Shown: positions 1 through 7,104 of the stretch, in pieces
Numbering within the stretch: position 1 is the first letter of the stretch
Layout of the letters: each line of letters starts with the position of its first letter
Assembly: GCA_031403155.1 (NCBI GenBank)
Contig: JANNSX010000127.1
Coordinates: 1-24,837 of the forward strand
Length of the DNA stretch: 24,837 nucleotides
Source of the DNA: JANNSX01 sp031403155
Lineage (GTDB): Bacteria; Pseudomonadota; Alphaproteobacteria; Rhizobiales; Hyphomicrobiaceae
Direction of reading: 5' to 3'
The notes under the pieces: generated by a model
What the model was told of the DNA's origin: nothing
The model's database searches: none
Seen by the model: only the letters and a program-made list of their open reading frames with translations
Program-made: the position numbers and the translations under genes

Positions 1-156
1 GAGGCTCGTCGTGAAGGCGCCGGGCAGCACGACATCACGCGCCATATCCTCGGCGCCGAAGACGCTGGCATAGCCCTCAAAGGTGCCATCGGCATCGATG
101 GATTTGAGATCGCAGGCCGCGAATTTTGTTTCGCGGCGGAGGGGGAGTGGGAGCAT
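1..156 (-). CDS. HK97-family prohead (capsid maturation) protease, N-terminal part
   Basis: This is the first 52 codons of a minus-strand gene that runs off the window start, so the C-terminal part and the catalytic residues are not visible. The start is the ATG whose complement is at 154-156. The translation contains GTFEGYASVFGAEDM followed by ARDVVLPGAF, the typical first beta-strands of HK97/GTA prohead proteases, which process the capsid protein during head assembly. It lies downstream of the portal and terminase on the same strand, which is the normal position in tailed-phage and gene-transfer-agent head modules. The unusual point is that two plus-strand genes (280-1843) separate it from the portal, so it cannot be cotranscribed with the portal without antisense read-through. 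The family call rests on the short N-terminal segment plus context. Confidence 0.75.
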   Translation of the reverse strand, partial: MLPLPLRRETKFAACDLKSIDADGTFEGYASVFGAEDMARDVVLPGAFTTSL

Positions 157-204
157 GTCTTGGTCCTCGTATGTATTCGACCCGTGCCGGCGATTATCTT
201 GTAG

Positions 205-223
205 GGGCGACCGGCGGTCGCCC
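205..223. repeat. short palindrome (8-bp perfect stem, 3-nt loop)
   Basis: GGGCGACC (205-212) is followed by GGC and then GGTCGCCC (216-223), a perfect inverted repeat. It lies in the divergent gap between the prohead protease (minus) and the SGNH hydrolase (plus). It resembles dispersed intergenic palindromes and has no following T-run, so there is no support for a terminator. Confidence 0.6.
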
Positions 224-279
224 GCTGGACCGCGCGGAAATCAGCAGCGATAGTGACGCCTCACCCCAGGAGCCCCGCG

Positions 280-921
280 ATGCAACGCATCCTCTGCTAC
301 GGCGACAGCAACACCTTCGGCACTCCGACCGAGCCGCGCCCCGACGAGCGTTATCTCGAAGACGAGCGCTGGCCGGGCGTGTTGCGAGGCGCGCTCGGCG
401 AAGGCTGGCACGTTATCGAGGAGGGCCTCTCCGGCCGAACGACCGTGCACGCCGATCCGGTCGAAGGCCGCTTCCTCGACGGCTCGGCCTATCTGTTGCC
501 GTGCCTCAAGAGCCATCGCCCGCTCGACATCGTGGCGGTGAAGCTCGGCACGAACGATTGCAAGATGCGGTTCAACCTGCCGGCCTGCGATATCGCCGAG
601 GGCGTCTCGGTGCTGCTCGACATCATCAAGCGCTCCGAATGCGGGCCGGGCGGGCGGGCGCCGAAGATGCTCGTCATTTGCCCGGCGCCGCTGCTCGATG
701 TCTACAATGCCTGGCCCGGCTACGAGGAGATGTTCAAGGGCGGCCGCGCGAAGTCGCTCGAGCTGCCGTCACACTACGCGAGGATTGCGAAACTCCACGG
801 CGCGGCGTTCCTCGATGCCGGTGAGTTGATCGAAACGAGTGTGTTCGATGGTGTGCACTATAGCGCGGCGGCGCATGCGGTGTTGGGCAAGGCGGTGGCG
901 AAGGTTGCGAGGGGGATGTGA
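280..921 (+). CDS. SGNH/GDSL hydrolase, arylesterase/acyltransferase type
   Basis: A 213-residue serine esterase of the SGNH superfamily. From the chosen start the protein opens with MQRILCYGDSN: block I GDSN places the nucleophile at Ser10. EEGLSGRTT supplies block II (Gly), LGTNDCK block III (Asn), and DGVHYS near the C-terminus the Asp-x-x-His pair of block V. Overall layout (IEEGLS.RTT, LDIV.VKLGTND, K.LVICPAPL) closely recalls the octameric mycobacterial arylesterase/acyltransferase MsAcT, so short-chain ester hydrolysis or transesterification is likely; no signal peptide is seen, so it is cytoplasmic. The ATG at 280 is chosen because AGGAG lies at 268-272, 7 nt upstream; a 9-residue extension to 253 is open but has no such site. 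It is a plus-strand gene placed inside a minus-strand phage head module. Confidence 0.93.
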   Translation: MQRILCYGDSNTFGTPTEPRPDERYLEDERWPGVLRGALGEGWHVIEEGLSGRTTVHADPVEGRFLDGSAYLLPCLKSHRPLDIVAVKLGTNDCKMRFNLPACDIAEGVSVLLDIIKRSECGPGGRAPKMLVICPAPLLDVYNAWPGYEEMFKGGRAKSLELPSHYARIAKLHGAAFLDAGELIETSVFDGVHYSAAAHAVLGKAVAKVARGM

Positions 922-969
922 AGCTTCCTCTTCTGTATTCTTCGTGCTCTGAGTTCTGCAACACCACCA

Positions 970-1140
970 CCCCACCGTCATGGCCGCGCAGGCGGCCACC
1001 TAGCCATTTCTGGCTGGGCGTGATGAGTCGGCCATCCCACGGGTCGTCGACCGAAGTGAGGACAATCCGCCCGAGGTGCGGAGTCTGAGGATTCCACCGG
1101 CTTGTCTGGGCGGCCGCCTTCGCGGCCGTGACGGTGGGGG
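970..1140. repeat. widely spaced inverted repeat pair (about 30-bp arms)
   Basis: The arm at 970-998 contains CCCACCGTCATGGCCGCG and then CAGGCGGCC. The arm at 1108-1140 carries the near-complement (GGCGGCCGCCTTCGCGGCCG, then TGACGGTGGGG), with a few mismatches. Each arm also has its own small GGCCGC..GCGGCC palindrome. The pair encloses about 110 bp without a convincing gene and lies between the SGNH hydrolase and the HEPN-motif gene. It looks like a REP/BIME-type dispersed element and could mark an insertion boundary. Confidence 0.65.
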
Positions 1141-1210
1141 AGAATCCTCTACAACTCACGGAATCGGTGTATACTTATGGTTAAGGAACCCTTGTGCTCA
1201 AGAGATTTCT

Positions 1211-1843
1211 ATGCTCACTCCATCCGGACTGCCTCCGATTAGTCAGACTTGGATCACCCGCGAAGCATTTGCAGTAGCTAAGGCTGCGGCAGGCGATCCG
1301 AGCGCGCAACCTATCTACGAAGCCGTCGGAAAGGCGCTTTCGCTATTCGAGGCATTTGAAGACTCGCTTCAGCGGGTTTACGGAACGGTTATCGGCAGCC
1401 ACTGGCCAACAGGCCCGATTTCTACTTTTGGCTCGATCGAAGGTTCAGTAGCGAGGCGGAAGCATCTCCTCGCGAGGGTGAGAGTGTTCTTCAAGAGGTA
1501 TCCTGATCCTGAGTTGGAACAAGATTTCCGTAGCTGGCTGCGAAAGAGCGTGGCGGATGCGGCGGAGCGGCGAAACGAGATCGCTCACGGAAAGGTCGTT
1601 CAAGTTACCAATGCCGACAGTAGCTGTGGCTACTTCCTTTGCCCAACAAACTATGCTTCTGATACCGGCTGGGTACTGTCTGGGTCGCGGTATCTCTTCA
1701 ACTCGAGCATCATCAACAATTACGCCGAGGCCTTTCAGAAATTATCTGACCAGGCGTTTATCTACGAGCAAGAGCTTGGTCGGCTCAGTTTACTATCTCA
1801 GATTAGTTCGGCTGGGAGCGGGCAATCTCATTCCATCAACTGA
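1211..1843 (+). CDS. uncharacterised protein with HEPN-type RNEIAH motif
   Basis: A 210-residue protein that I do not recognise as a named family. It looks soluble and mostly helical, without signal peptide or membrane segment. Residues 121-126 read RNEIAH inside AAERRNEIAHGKVV. This matches the R-x4-H signature, with a polar residue after Arg, that forms the active site of HEPN ribonucleases used in toxin-antitoxin and abortive-infection systems; many uncharacterised HEPN-like proteins share this RN-x3-HG string. The ATG at 1211 (MLTPSGLPP) is preferred over the open extension to 1076, because the extension runs through the inverted repeat at 1108-1140; the Shine-Dalgarno match (AAGAGA) is weak. 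No partner antitoxin gene is adjacent. Base composition is visibly more AT-rich than the flanking phage genes. The nuclease role is inference from one motif. Confidence 0.7.
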   Translation: MLTPSGLPPISQTWITREAFAVAKAAAGDPSAQPIYEAVGKALSLFEAFEDSLQRVYGTVIGSHWPTGPISTFGSIEGSVARRKHLLARVRVFFKRYPDPELEQDFRSWLRKSVADAAERRNEIAHGKVVQVTNADSSCGYFLCPTNYASDTGWVLSGSRYLFNSSIINNYAEAFQKLSDQAFIYEQELGRLSLLSQISSAGSGQSHSIN

Positions 1844-1897
1844 TCTTGGTGAGCTTGACATAGCTAGTTGGAGGAGCGGTTGTAGGAGCTGGTCGGA

Positions 1898-3091
1898 CTA
1901 AGTCTGGTTGGCACTTTCCATTCCCTCCCCCATCGCCCCATATCCGACCGCCGCGCGTTTCTCATCGACCGTCAGGAAGCTCGCCGCCTCGACTCTTGCC
2001 CACAGCGCCTCGCGCTCCGACGACAGCGCGTCCACGGAGTCGAGATCGGGGCGCAGCTCCAGCGATCCGCCGTACGACGGACCCAACCAAGCGCTCAAGG
2101 CCTTCGCGGTTCGCGACACCAGCGGCAGCACCGTTTGCCGCCACAACATCCGGTTCGCCTCCTGGAAATTCGAATAGGTATTATCGCCGGGGATGCCGAG
2201 CAGCATCGGCGGCACACCCATGGCCAGCGCGATCTCGCGGGCAGCCGCGTTCTTGGCCTCGATGAAATCCATGTCCTTTGGGCTGAGCGCCATCGCCTTC
2301 CAGTCGAGACCGCCTTCCAAGAGCATCGGCCGGCCGGCATTGCGCGGGCCGGAGAAGCTCGCCTCCAACTCCGATTTCAGGCGATCGAACTGATCGCGTG
2401 TCAGATGTCCGCCCGCGCCTGGCGCATAGACGAGGGCGCCCGAGGGCCGCGCCGCATTGTCGAGCAACGCCTTGTTCCAGGTCGAGGCGGCGTTGTGGAG
2501 ATCGATGGACGTGGCGGCCGGCTCGATCGGCGAGAGGCCGTAGTGATCGCTCAGCGGATGAAAGAAGGTCTGGTGCAGGATCGGGCGAACGCCCTCGCCC
2601 TCCTGATGAAAGCGGAGCGTCTTGCCCGAGACGGTGTAGTCGTAAGCAGACGGCCAGCCGTCGGAGCCAGGCACCACCGTCATGCGATCGGGACGCAGGA
2701 TGTGCAATTCGCGCAACCGCCCGCCGATGGATACAGCTTCCAGATACGCGTTGCCGGCCACCATCAGGAAGCCGTACCAGGCTTCGAGCAGCTCCGGCTG
2801 GCATTGCGTAGCGTTGGGCCGCGCGAGGAGCTCAGCCAGCGGGTGCTCTAAGACCTCGGCTCCGTCTTCGAAGAGATCGAGCGGCACCGAGGCGGCCGCT
2901 TCCGCCACCATGCGCACGGCCCGATAGACGATCGGGTTCGCCATGTAGCCTTCGCGTGCAAAGGTCGCGTAATCCCGCGGTCGCCAGGCGGCGGCCCCCT
3001 GGAACTGCAGCGCCACCAGCCCGCCCGAGCCGTCCTTTGATTCAGGGGCGGCGCGGAAGGGGCGGGTCAGGCGATCGAGAAATGAGAGCAT
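1898..3091 (-). CDS. HK97-family phage portal protein
   Basis: A 397-residue portal protein, the dodecameric ring at the unique capsid vertex through which DNA is packaged. Family features seen include NPIVYRAVRMVAEAAASVPL near the N-terminus, a central ELLEAWYGFLMVAGNAYLE, RPDRMTVV, DHYGLSPIEPA and, toward the C-terminus, ALAMGVPPMLLGIPGDNTYSN followed by FQEANRMLWRQTVLPL. The length is normal for the short GTA/HK97-type portals. ATG at 3091 is preceded by a GGAG about 9 nt upstream. In GTA-like modules it directly follows the large terminase, but here a three-gene cassette (3242-4566) lies between them. Its stop is 54 bp from the convergent HEPN-motif gene. The reading frame is intact. Confidence 0.95.
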   Translation of the reverse strand: MLSFLDRLTRPFRAAPESKDGSGGLVALQFQGAAAWRPRDYATFAREGYMANPIVYRAVRMVAEAAASVPLDLFEDGAEVLEHPLAELLARPNATQCQPELLEAWYGFLMVAGNAYLEAVSIGGRLRELHILRPDRMTVVPGSDGWPSAYDYTVSGKTLRFHQEGEGVRPILHQTFFHPLSDHYGLSPIEPAATSIDLHNAASTWNKALLDNAARPSGALVYAPGAGGHLTRDQFDRLKSELEASFSGPRNAGRPMLLEGGLDWKAMALSPKDMDFIEAKNAAAREIALAMGVPPMLLGIPGDNTYSNFQEANRMLWRQTVLPLVSRTAKALSAWLGPSYGGSLELRPDLDSVDALSSEREALWARVEAASFLTVDEKRAAVGYGAMGEGMESANQT

Positions 3092-3241
3092 GGAGGCTCC
3101 GTTGAACTAGCGCGTGAATGGTGGGCGCGTGGCAAACACCCCAACCTAACCGCGCCCAGGGGTATTCGCACGAGAGCCGAGTGACTTTGAGGTGAGCGAG
3201 GCCCTAAGCCAGGCCTATGCTAAGTGAAATGCCAGGCACCA

Positions 3242-3652
3242 CTAAGCATGAGCCTGTGCAACTGCTTGCGCAGGCTGCGGAAGCAACTGAATTGGGATGG
3301 TCCAAGCAGTCAATTCTTCGTCGCCCCTGAACACAGATATGCGGAGCATACCCGGCTTGAGAAGATAAACCTGTTCAAGCTGAGCAATCAATCGAGTGCG
3401 TGGTGCGCCTCGAAAATCAATCTGACTCGGCGCTTCGAACAGCCTCTCTTGGTCAAGTTGCATCCTCACGACGACATCTGTCGTAAGCGCGTCCCCCGGG
3501 TCCTGTTCGAAGACCGAAATGAAAGTCAGCCGTGGATGGACAGCGGGATACACTGCGGCATTGATCTCGTCGCAGACGCTGACAATGGTGACATTGTTCG
3601 ACGCGAGGTCGACCAGAACAACATCTGACGCTACCGTGAGTTTAGCTCTCAT
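3242..3652 (-). CDS. hypothetical protein, possible DUF6941-like beta-rich domain
   Basis: A 136-residue protein, third gene of a compact minus-strand cassette. The pattern MRAKLTVASDVVLVDLASNNVT at the N-terminus and LLKPGMLRISVFRGDEELTAWTIPI near the C-terminus suggest a beta-sandwich. It loosely recalls DUF6941-type proteins, in which an opening K-x-x-x-A-D/S-x-A-x-V-D and a closing G-x-x-R/Y-x-x-x-x-x-D-G are typical. This is a weak resemblance and no catalytic motif is visible. Its ATG lies 7 nt after the stop of the preceding gene, so the two are almost surely cotranscribed. Codon use is less GC-rich than in portal and terminase, fitting a horizontally acquired cassette. Function unknown. 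Confidence 0.75.
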   Translation of the reverse strand: MRAKLTVASDVVLVDLASNNVTIVSVCDEINAAVYPAVHPRLTFISVFEQDPGDALTTDVVVRMQLDQERLFEAPSQIDFRGAPRTRLIAQLEQVYLLKPGMLRISVFRGDEELTAWTIPIQLLPQPAQAVAQAHA

Positions 3653-3659
3653 GGCTCAC

Positions 3660-4079
3660 TCATGGCCCCTTGATGATCGGGCTTGAGGAAGCAGACGACT
3701 TGCCAGTGGTCCTAGCCTGCTGGACACGCCCTTTTGTGAAGGTGCTTGGGCGGTACGTTGCAAGCAGCAGGCTTCGCGCATCGTCAAACCATTCGGGCTG
3801 ATAATCGCCCACGATCTGAGCTGTGTCAGGCAGCACTCGGTCTTGAGAGAGCGCAACCGCCACAAGCAGAACAAAGGGCAAGACCCGCGCGCGCAGGTCA
3901 TCTCCTGCATCGACGTTGAGAGTGTTTTGCAGCATTTGCAGCAACGCTGCGCCACTGAAGTGACGCGAGAGCAGTTGCACCTCTGAGTCTTCTTTCAGCT
4001 TGCGAATGATGAAGCTCGGCGTATTGGCAATCGCAAGCGTATGCTGGGCCGACTCGAATCTGAAATCATTGAGGTGCAT
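3660..4079 (-). CDS. hypothetical protein, middle gene of three-gene cassette
   Basis: A 139-residue protein that I do not recognise. It starts MHLNDFRFESAQHTLAIAN, has a hydrophobic stretch around VLPFVLLVAVALSQDRVL (about residues 65-83) that may be a buried helix or one membrane segment, and ends in a Ser/Lys-rich tail. Its ATG at 4079 overlaps the end of the upstream peptidase gene by 14 bp, and its stop is 7 nt before the next start, so translational coupling on both sides is likely. The coding call rests mainly on this tight gene packing, since no homologous family is evident. Composition is close to 53% GC in the stretch I counted (3961-4020). Confidence 0.62.
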   Translation of the reverse strand: MHLNDFRFESAQHTLAIANTPSFIIRKLKEDSEVQLLSRHFSGAALLQMLQNTLNVDAGDDLRARVLPFVLLVAVALSQDRVLPDTAQIVGDYQPEWFDDARSLLLATYRPSTFTKGRVQQARTTGKSSASSSPIIKGP

Positions 4080-4566
4080 CGGGGTCTAGCCTGTAAAATC
4101 TAATGTTGTCCTTCGGATAGCTGCAGTCGTTAACGAAGTGGATCATCTCGTGGCAGGAGCCGTACTTGCTCCAGACCTTGTGGATGAAGGTTGGCTGCAA
4201 CCCGCACTCAACTACGATCCCAGAATGCTCGGCTTGCCAATCTGTCGCCCAATAGATCACAACGTCGCCAGGGAGTACATCGCGACGGTTCACTACCTCT
4301 TGGTAGCCATCATCCGTTAGTATTTTCTGAACTTCTCGAGAGTTCCAAATCCGAGTTCGACGAGACGCAAAAGTCAGCCCGTGACAATTGTACCGTTCGC
4401 CGGGCCGCGTAGGCCTGTGCACAGTGCGCGGGGCTGGGTACTGAACACGAAGATCAAGGCATTGTCGGCGCAAGCCAGGGCTGACTTCCTGATCAACAAA
4501 TGCATTCTCGATCTGCACTTGCCGTTTGGTGTGCAGTGCAAGTGAGATCCCCATTGGCCTCAGCAT
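4066..4566 (-). CDS. papain-like (NlpC/P60/CHAP-type) cysteine peptidase or amidase
   Basis: A 166-residue protein with the hallmarks of a small papain-fold enzyme. YNCHGLTFASR carries the candidate nucleophile Cys61 at the start of a helix. RRDVLPGDVVIYW is the usual strand leading to the catalytic His, found in AEHSGIVVE (His114). VWSKYGSCHEMIHFVNDC follows, with possible third-position polar residues. Such enzymes cut peptidoglycan stems or act as proteases or deamidases; the substrate is not deducible here. No signal peptide is seen. The start is ATG 4566 because GGAGGGG lies at 4570-4576, 3 nt upstream on the minus strand; a TTG at 4584 is in frame but lies upstream of that site. It is the first gene of the three-gene cassette inserted between terminase and portal. 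A phage-derived cell-wall enzyme is one possible origin. Confidence 0.75.
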   Translation of the reverse strand: MLRPMGISLALHTKRQVQIENAFVDQEVSPGLRRQCLDLRVQYPAPRTVHRPTRPGERYNCHGLTFASRRTRIWNSREVQKILTDDGYQEVVNRRDVLPGDVVIYWATDWQAEHSGIVVECGLQPTFIHKVWSKYGSCHEMIHFVNDCSYPKDNIRFYRLDPDAPQ

Positions 4567-4569
4567 TTT

Positions 4570-4576
4570 CCCCTCC
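4570..4576 (-). promoter_or_regulatory. ribosome binding site deciding the start of the cysteine peptidase
   Basis: On the minus strand GGAGGGG is followed by AAA and then the ATG at 4566. The strong match favours this start over the TTG at 4584. Confidence 0.7.
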
Positions 4577-4775
4577 ACAGCCAAAGCAGACTATAGTACG
4601 TAGCTGGGATAGGTCCAGAGGCTGGCCACTGCGGACGCCCGAAACCCAGAAAGCCGACCGAAATCGCGAAACCGCAAGCGGACTTTTTCGCGAGGTCGTG
4701 AAGCAGGTGGGTCTGACCAGAGCGAGCGAGTTCAAAATAGGTCGAGGCGTGCCCAGGGGGGGGCCTCGCCGAAAC

Positions 4776-6122
4776 TCACAACTCCCTGATCCGCGGCACT
4801 TGCGGGCCGAGCATCAGAAACGTCAACGCCCAGACCAGCGCGTCCACCCGATCGGGGCTCCGGCCGCCCGCAAGCCCATCACTTCCCAGATCGCACATCT
4901 GATCTTCCAGCTCCGGGAAACTTCCCACATGGCTGATCAATCCTCGGCCGTAAAGCGCGGCGACCGGCTCGGCGCGGACCCATTTGCCGCGCGTCGCCCT
5001 CACCTTCTCGACCGGCACCGTATCATCGACCTGCGCGATCACCGTCGTCACCAGCTCGCCGCCCTGGTTGACCTCGGCGACGAGCGCGTCGGCGGCGAAC
5101 TCGTGATAGGCGCGGACAGCGACCTCCGCCCAGGCGAGCGGCTCGCGGCCCTTGACGGTGCGATCGGCAAGCACATAGGCCCGGCCATCCTCGGCCATCG
5201 CCGCGACGACGATGCCGCAGGCGTCGGCCTTCGCCCCGCTCGTCACCGGCGGATCGAGGGCGACGATGGTGCGGCCGAGCGCCGGGGGATGCGTGATCCG
5301 GTTCGTCTCGATCCATGCGCGCTTCCACAGCGCGTCCGGCCGGTCCTCGATCAGCTCGCCGTCGAGCTCCTGCCGGAGCAGAAGCGTGCCGCGATAGCGT
5401 GCCTCTAGCCCGGTGATGAAGTCCGGCGCGAGATTCTCCGCGTTTTCAACCGTCTTCAAATGCGAAGTGGCGGTCGAGGGATCAGCCAGGATCGCTTTCA
5501 ACAGCGGGATCGGCCGCGGCGTCGTCGTCACCACCTGCTGGGGCATGTCACCCAAGCGCAGCGCGAACTGCAGCATGTCCCAGGTGCGTTCGGCGTGCTC
5601 CCATTTGCAGATCTCGTCGAGCCAGGCCGCGCCGAACTGGGGACCGCGTAGCGCGTCGGGCTCCTCGGCCGAGAAGATTTGCGCGATCGATCCGTTCGGC
5701 CAGACGATCTGGCGCTTGGACGGCTCGAAGACGGGGACGCAATCGGGCGTCGCGGTCGCAAGAATGCCCGACACGCCTTCGATCATGACCGAGCGCACCG
5801 CCGCCATGGTTTCGCCCACGAGAGCGATGCGCTTGATGGGCTTCCCGGCGATCGGTGAAAGTCCGAGTGCCTTGGCGCGCACCCATTCGGCCCCGGCCCG
5901 TGTCTTGCCGGCGCCACGGCCGCCCAGGATCAGCCAGGTTCGCCAAGCATTGCCGCCGGGCAGAGCCGGCGGCAGCTGGTGCGCGTGGCTCCAGACCTGC
6001 CACTCGCCGTAAAGGCGAATGACATCCTCGATGGGGAGCTCGGCGATGATCTCAAGAAGCTTCGAGCTTCCGCTTAAGCTTCTTAATTCGCTCAACAAGC
6101 TCGAGGCGCCAGCGCTCCGCAT
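4776..6122 (-). CDS. phage/GTA terminase large subunit (DNA-packaging ATPase-nuclease)
   Basis: A packaging motor protein of 448 residues from the chosen start. Walker A is GGRGAGKT (residues 67-74), in the form typical of GTA/HK97 terminases. AAWLDE (165-170) is Walker B with the catalytic Glu, and VVTTTPRP near 197-204 is the coupling motif III. The C-terminal half opens with IVALDPPVTSG and continues with EVNQGGE, consistent with the RNase H-like nuclease. The preceding gene overlaps it: ATG 6122 gives MRSAGASSLLSELRSL and a 71-bp overlap with the small-terminase-like gene. An open extension to 6230 is unlikely because its sequence is unlike the family, and a TTG start near the small-subunit stop cannot be excluded. 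The frame is intact, so packaging function may be retained. The next structural gene, the portal, is displaced by a three-gene insertion. Confidence 0.97.
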   Translation of the reverse strand: MRSAGASSLLSELRSLSGSSKLLEIIAELPIEDVIRLYGEWQVWSHAHQLPPALPGGNAWRTWLILGGRGAGKTRAGAEWVRAKALGLSPIAGKPIKRIALVGETMAAVRSVMIEGVSGILATATPDCVPVFEPSKRQIVWPNGSIAQIFSAEEPDALRGPQFGAAWLDEICKWEHAERTWDMLQFALRLGDMPQQVVTTTPRPIPLLKAILADPSTATSHLKTVENAENLAPDFITGLEARYRGTLLLRQELDGELIEDRPDALWKRAWIETNRITHPPALGRTIVALDPPVTSGAKADACGIVVAAMAEDGRAYVLADRTVKGREPLAWAEVAVRAYHEFAADALVAEVNQGGELVTTVIAQVDDTVPVEKVRATRGKWVRAEPVAALYGRGLISHVGSFPELEDQMCDLGSDGLAGGRSPDRVDALVWALTFLMLGPQVPRIREL

Positions 6123-6654
6123 CGGTGTCTCCGGCTTTTGAGGGTGCGCCCGCCGCCCGCTCGGGAGCGCCGTCGGCAGTGCCTGGTTTCGCCGCGCCGT
6201 AGGTCGTCCTGACCACTTGATGCATGTCACGAACCTTGCGTGCGGCCTCTGGTGAATCCGGCATCAGTCCATCCTCCATTTGGAGCTCGAGCTGGGTCAG
6301 CTGCCCGTCGACGACCTCGAGCAATCGTTCGGGCAGGGTGGTCGGGCGCTTGCGTCGCGGCCGCTGGCTCGCCGGCCGTCGCCAGCCACGCTCGCGGGCG
6401 ATCTCGCGAAGCCGCTTCGGGTCGATCTTGAAGTGCTCGGCGACTGTCTCGACCGTCATCTTGCGGTTGTTCTGGTAGCGCCGCTTGACGGCGCTCCAGT
6501 TGGTCGGGCCTGGAAGCGGATCAGGCTTTGGCGTGGCGGCCGGTTTCTTCGGTGCCGGTTTCTTGGCCATCGCGCCTTTGCGGGTCGCGGTCTTGCGTTT
6601 GGTTCGCCCAGCCTCCGGCGCCGCATCAGCGGTGTCTTCGTCGGTCATGGGCAT
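6052..6654 (-). CDS. small terminase subunit-like / GTA g1-like DNA-binding protein
   Basis: A 200-residue basic protein encoded directly upstream of, and overlapping, the large terminase. The first about 60 residues are Lys/Ala/Pro-rich and probably disordered (KRKTATRKGAMAKKPAPKK). Then comes a helix-turn-helix-like stretch: YQNNRKMTVETVAEHFKI and DPKRLREIARERGW. The C-terminal part contains a long amphipathic helix (LLEVVDGQLTQLELQM) and ends in a charged helix. This layout and position match small-terminase or GTA g1 proteins, which recognise DNA and recruit TerL. The start is ATG 6654, because AGGAAC precedes it directly on the minus strand; the open extension to 6744 enters the REP palindrome at 6687-6742 and is not credible. 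ATG 6648 is the alternative. DNA-binding function is inferred. Confidence 0.85.
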   Translation of the reverse strand: MPMTDEDTADAAPEAGRTKRKTATRKGAMAKKPAPKKPAATPKPDPLPGPTNWSAVKRRYQNNRKMTVETVAEHFKIDPKRLREIARERGWRRPASQRPRRKRPTTLPERLLEVVDGQLTQLELQMEDGLMPDSPEAARKVRDMHQVVRTTYGAAKPGTADGAPERAAGAPSKAGDTDAERWRLELVERIKKLKRKLEAS

Positions 6655-6686
6655 GTTCCTGGTGTGCGGGGCACCGCTGTCACTTT

Positions 6687-6892
6687 CCTCTCCCCGTCGC
6701 AGCCATTGCTGCGAACGGGGAGAGGGTAGGGTGAGGGGCGGCAACAGATGGGACGCGTGCCACAGGGACGTTCAGCCGCACAATCGAACGGCGTTATCGT
6801 TCTGGCGAGAGGCTTTTGTAGCTGGCTTCCGAACCTGCCGCCGCCCCTCACCCTACCCTCTCCCCGCGACGCTTCGCCTGCGGGGAGAGGAA
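6687..6892. repeat. BIME-like pair of inverted REP palindromes
   Basis: The copy at 6687-6742 has the stem CCTCTCCCCG (6687-6696) and CGGGGAGAGG (6716-6725), extended inside by TCGCAG/CTGCGA, then the tail GTAGGGTGAGGGGCGGC. The copy at 6837-6892 is the same element in opposite orientation: GCCGCCCCTCACCCTAC, then a CTCTCCCCGC/GCGGGGAGAG hairpin. About 95 bp separate them. The whole 450-bp gap 6655-7104 between the small-terminase-like gene and ycgN contains this pair plus an AT-rich stretch (about 6950-7080) where a promoter for the phage module could lie. I see no gene in it. Confidence 0.85.
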
Positions 6893-7104
6893 GGCGGCAC
6901 CACACCGCCGCCCGTCTCCGGGCCGGTTTGTCCGGCGATCACAGTCTTGGGGTTATAGCCGAAACATACCGAAGTAGCGTGACGCTGTCAAAGGTATTGT
7001 TTGGTTAATCCGAAGAAAAATTCGATGTATACTTGAAAATACTGCAAAACCCACCAGTATACGTCGGCCTCAATGCTCCGGGGATAACTTCTTCTGCGGT
7101 ATGG

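Noticed and set aside
1076..1210. N-terminal extension of the HEPN-motif gene
   Set aside because: It runs through the inverted repeat at 1108-1140 and has no ribosome site, so it is more likely read-through of non-coding DNA.
4500..5408. 302-codon plus-strand open frame
   Set aside because: Antisense to the terminase C-terminus and to the start of the peptidase gene. Composition is typical of a shadow and there is no recognisable domain.
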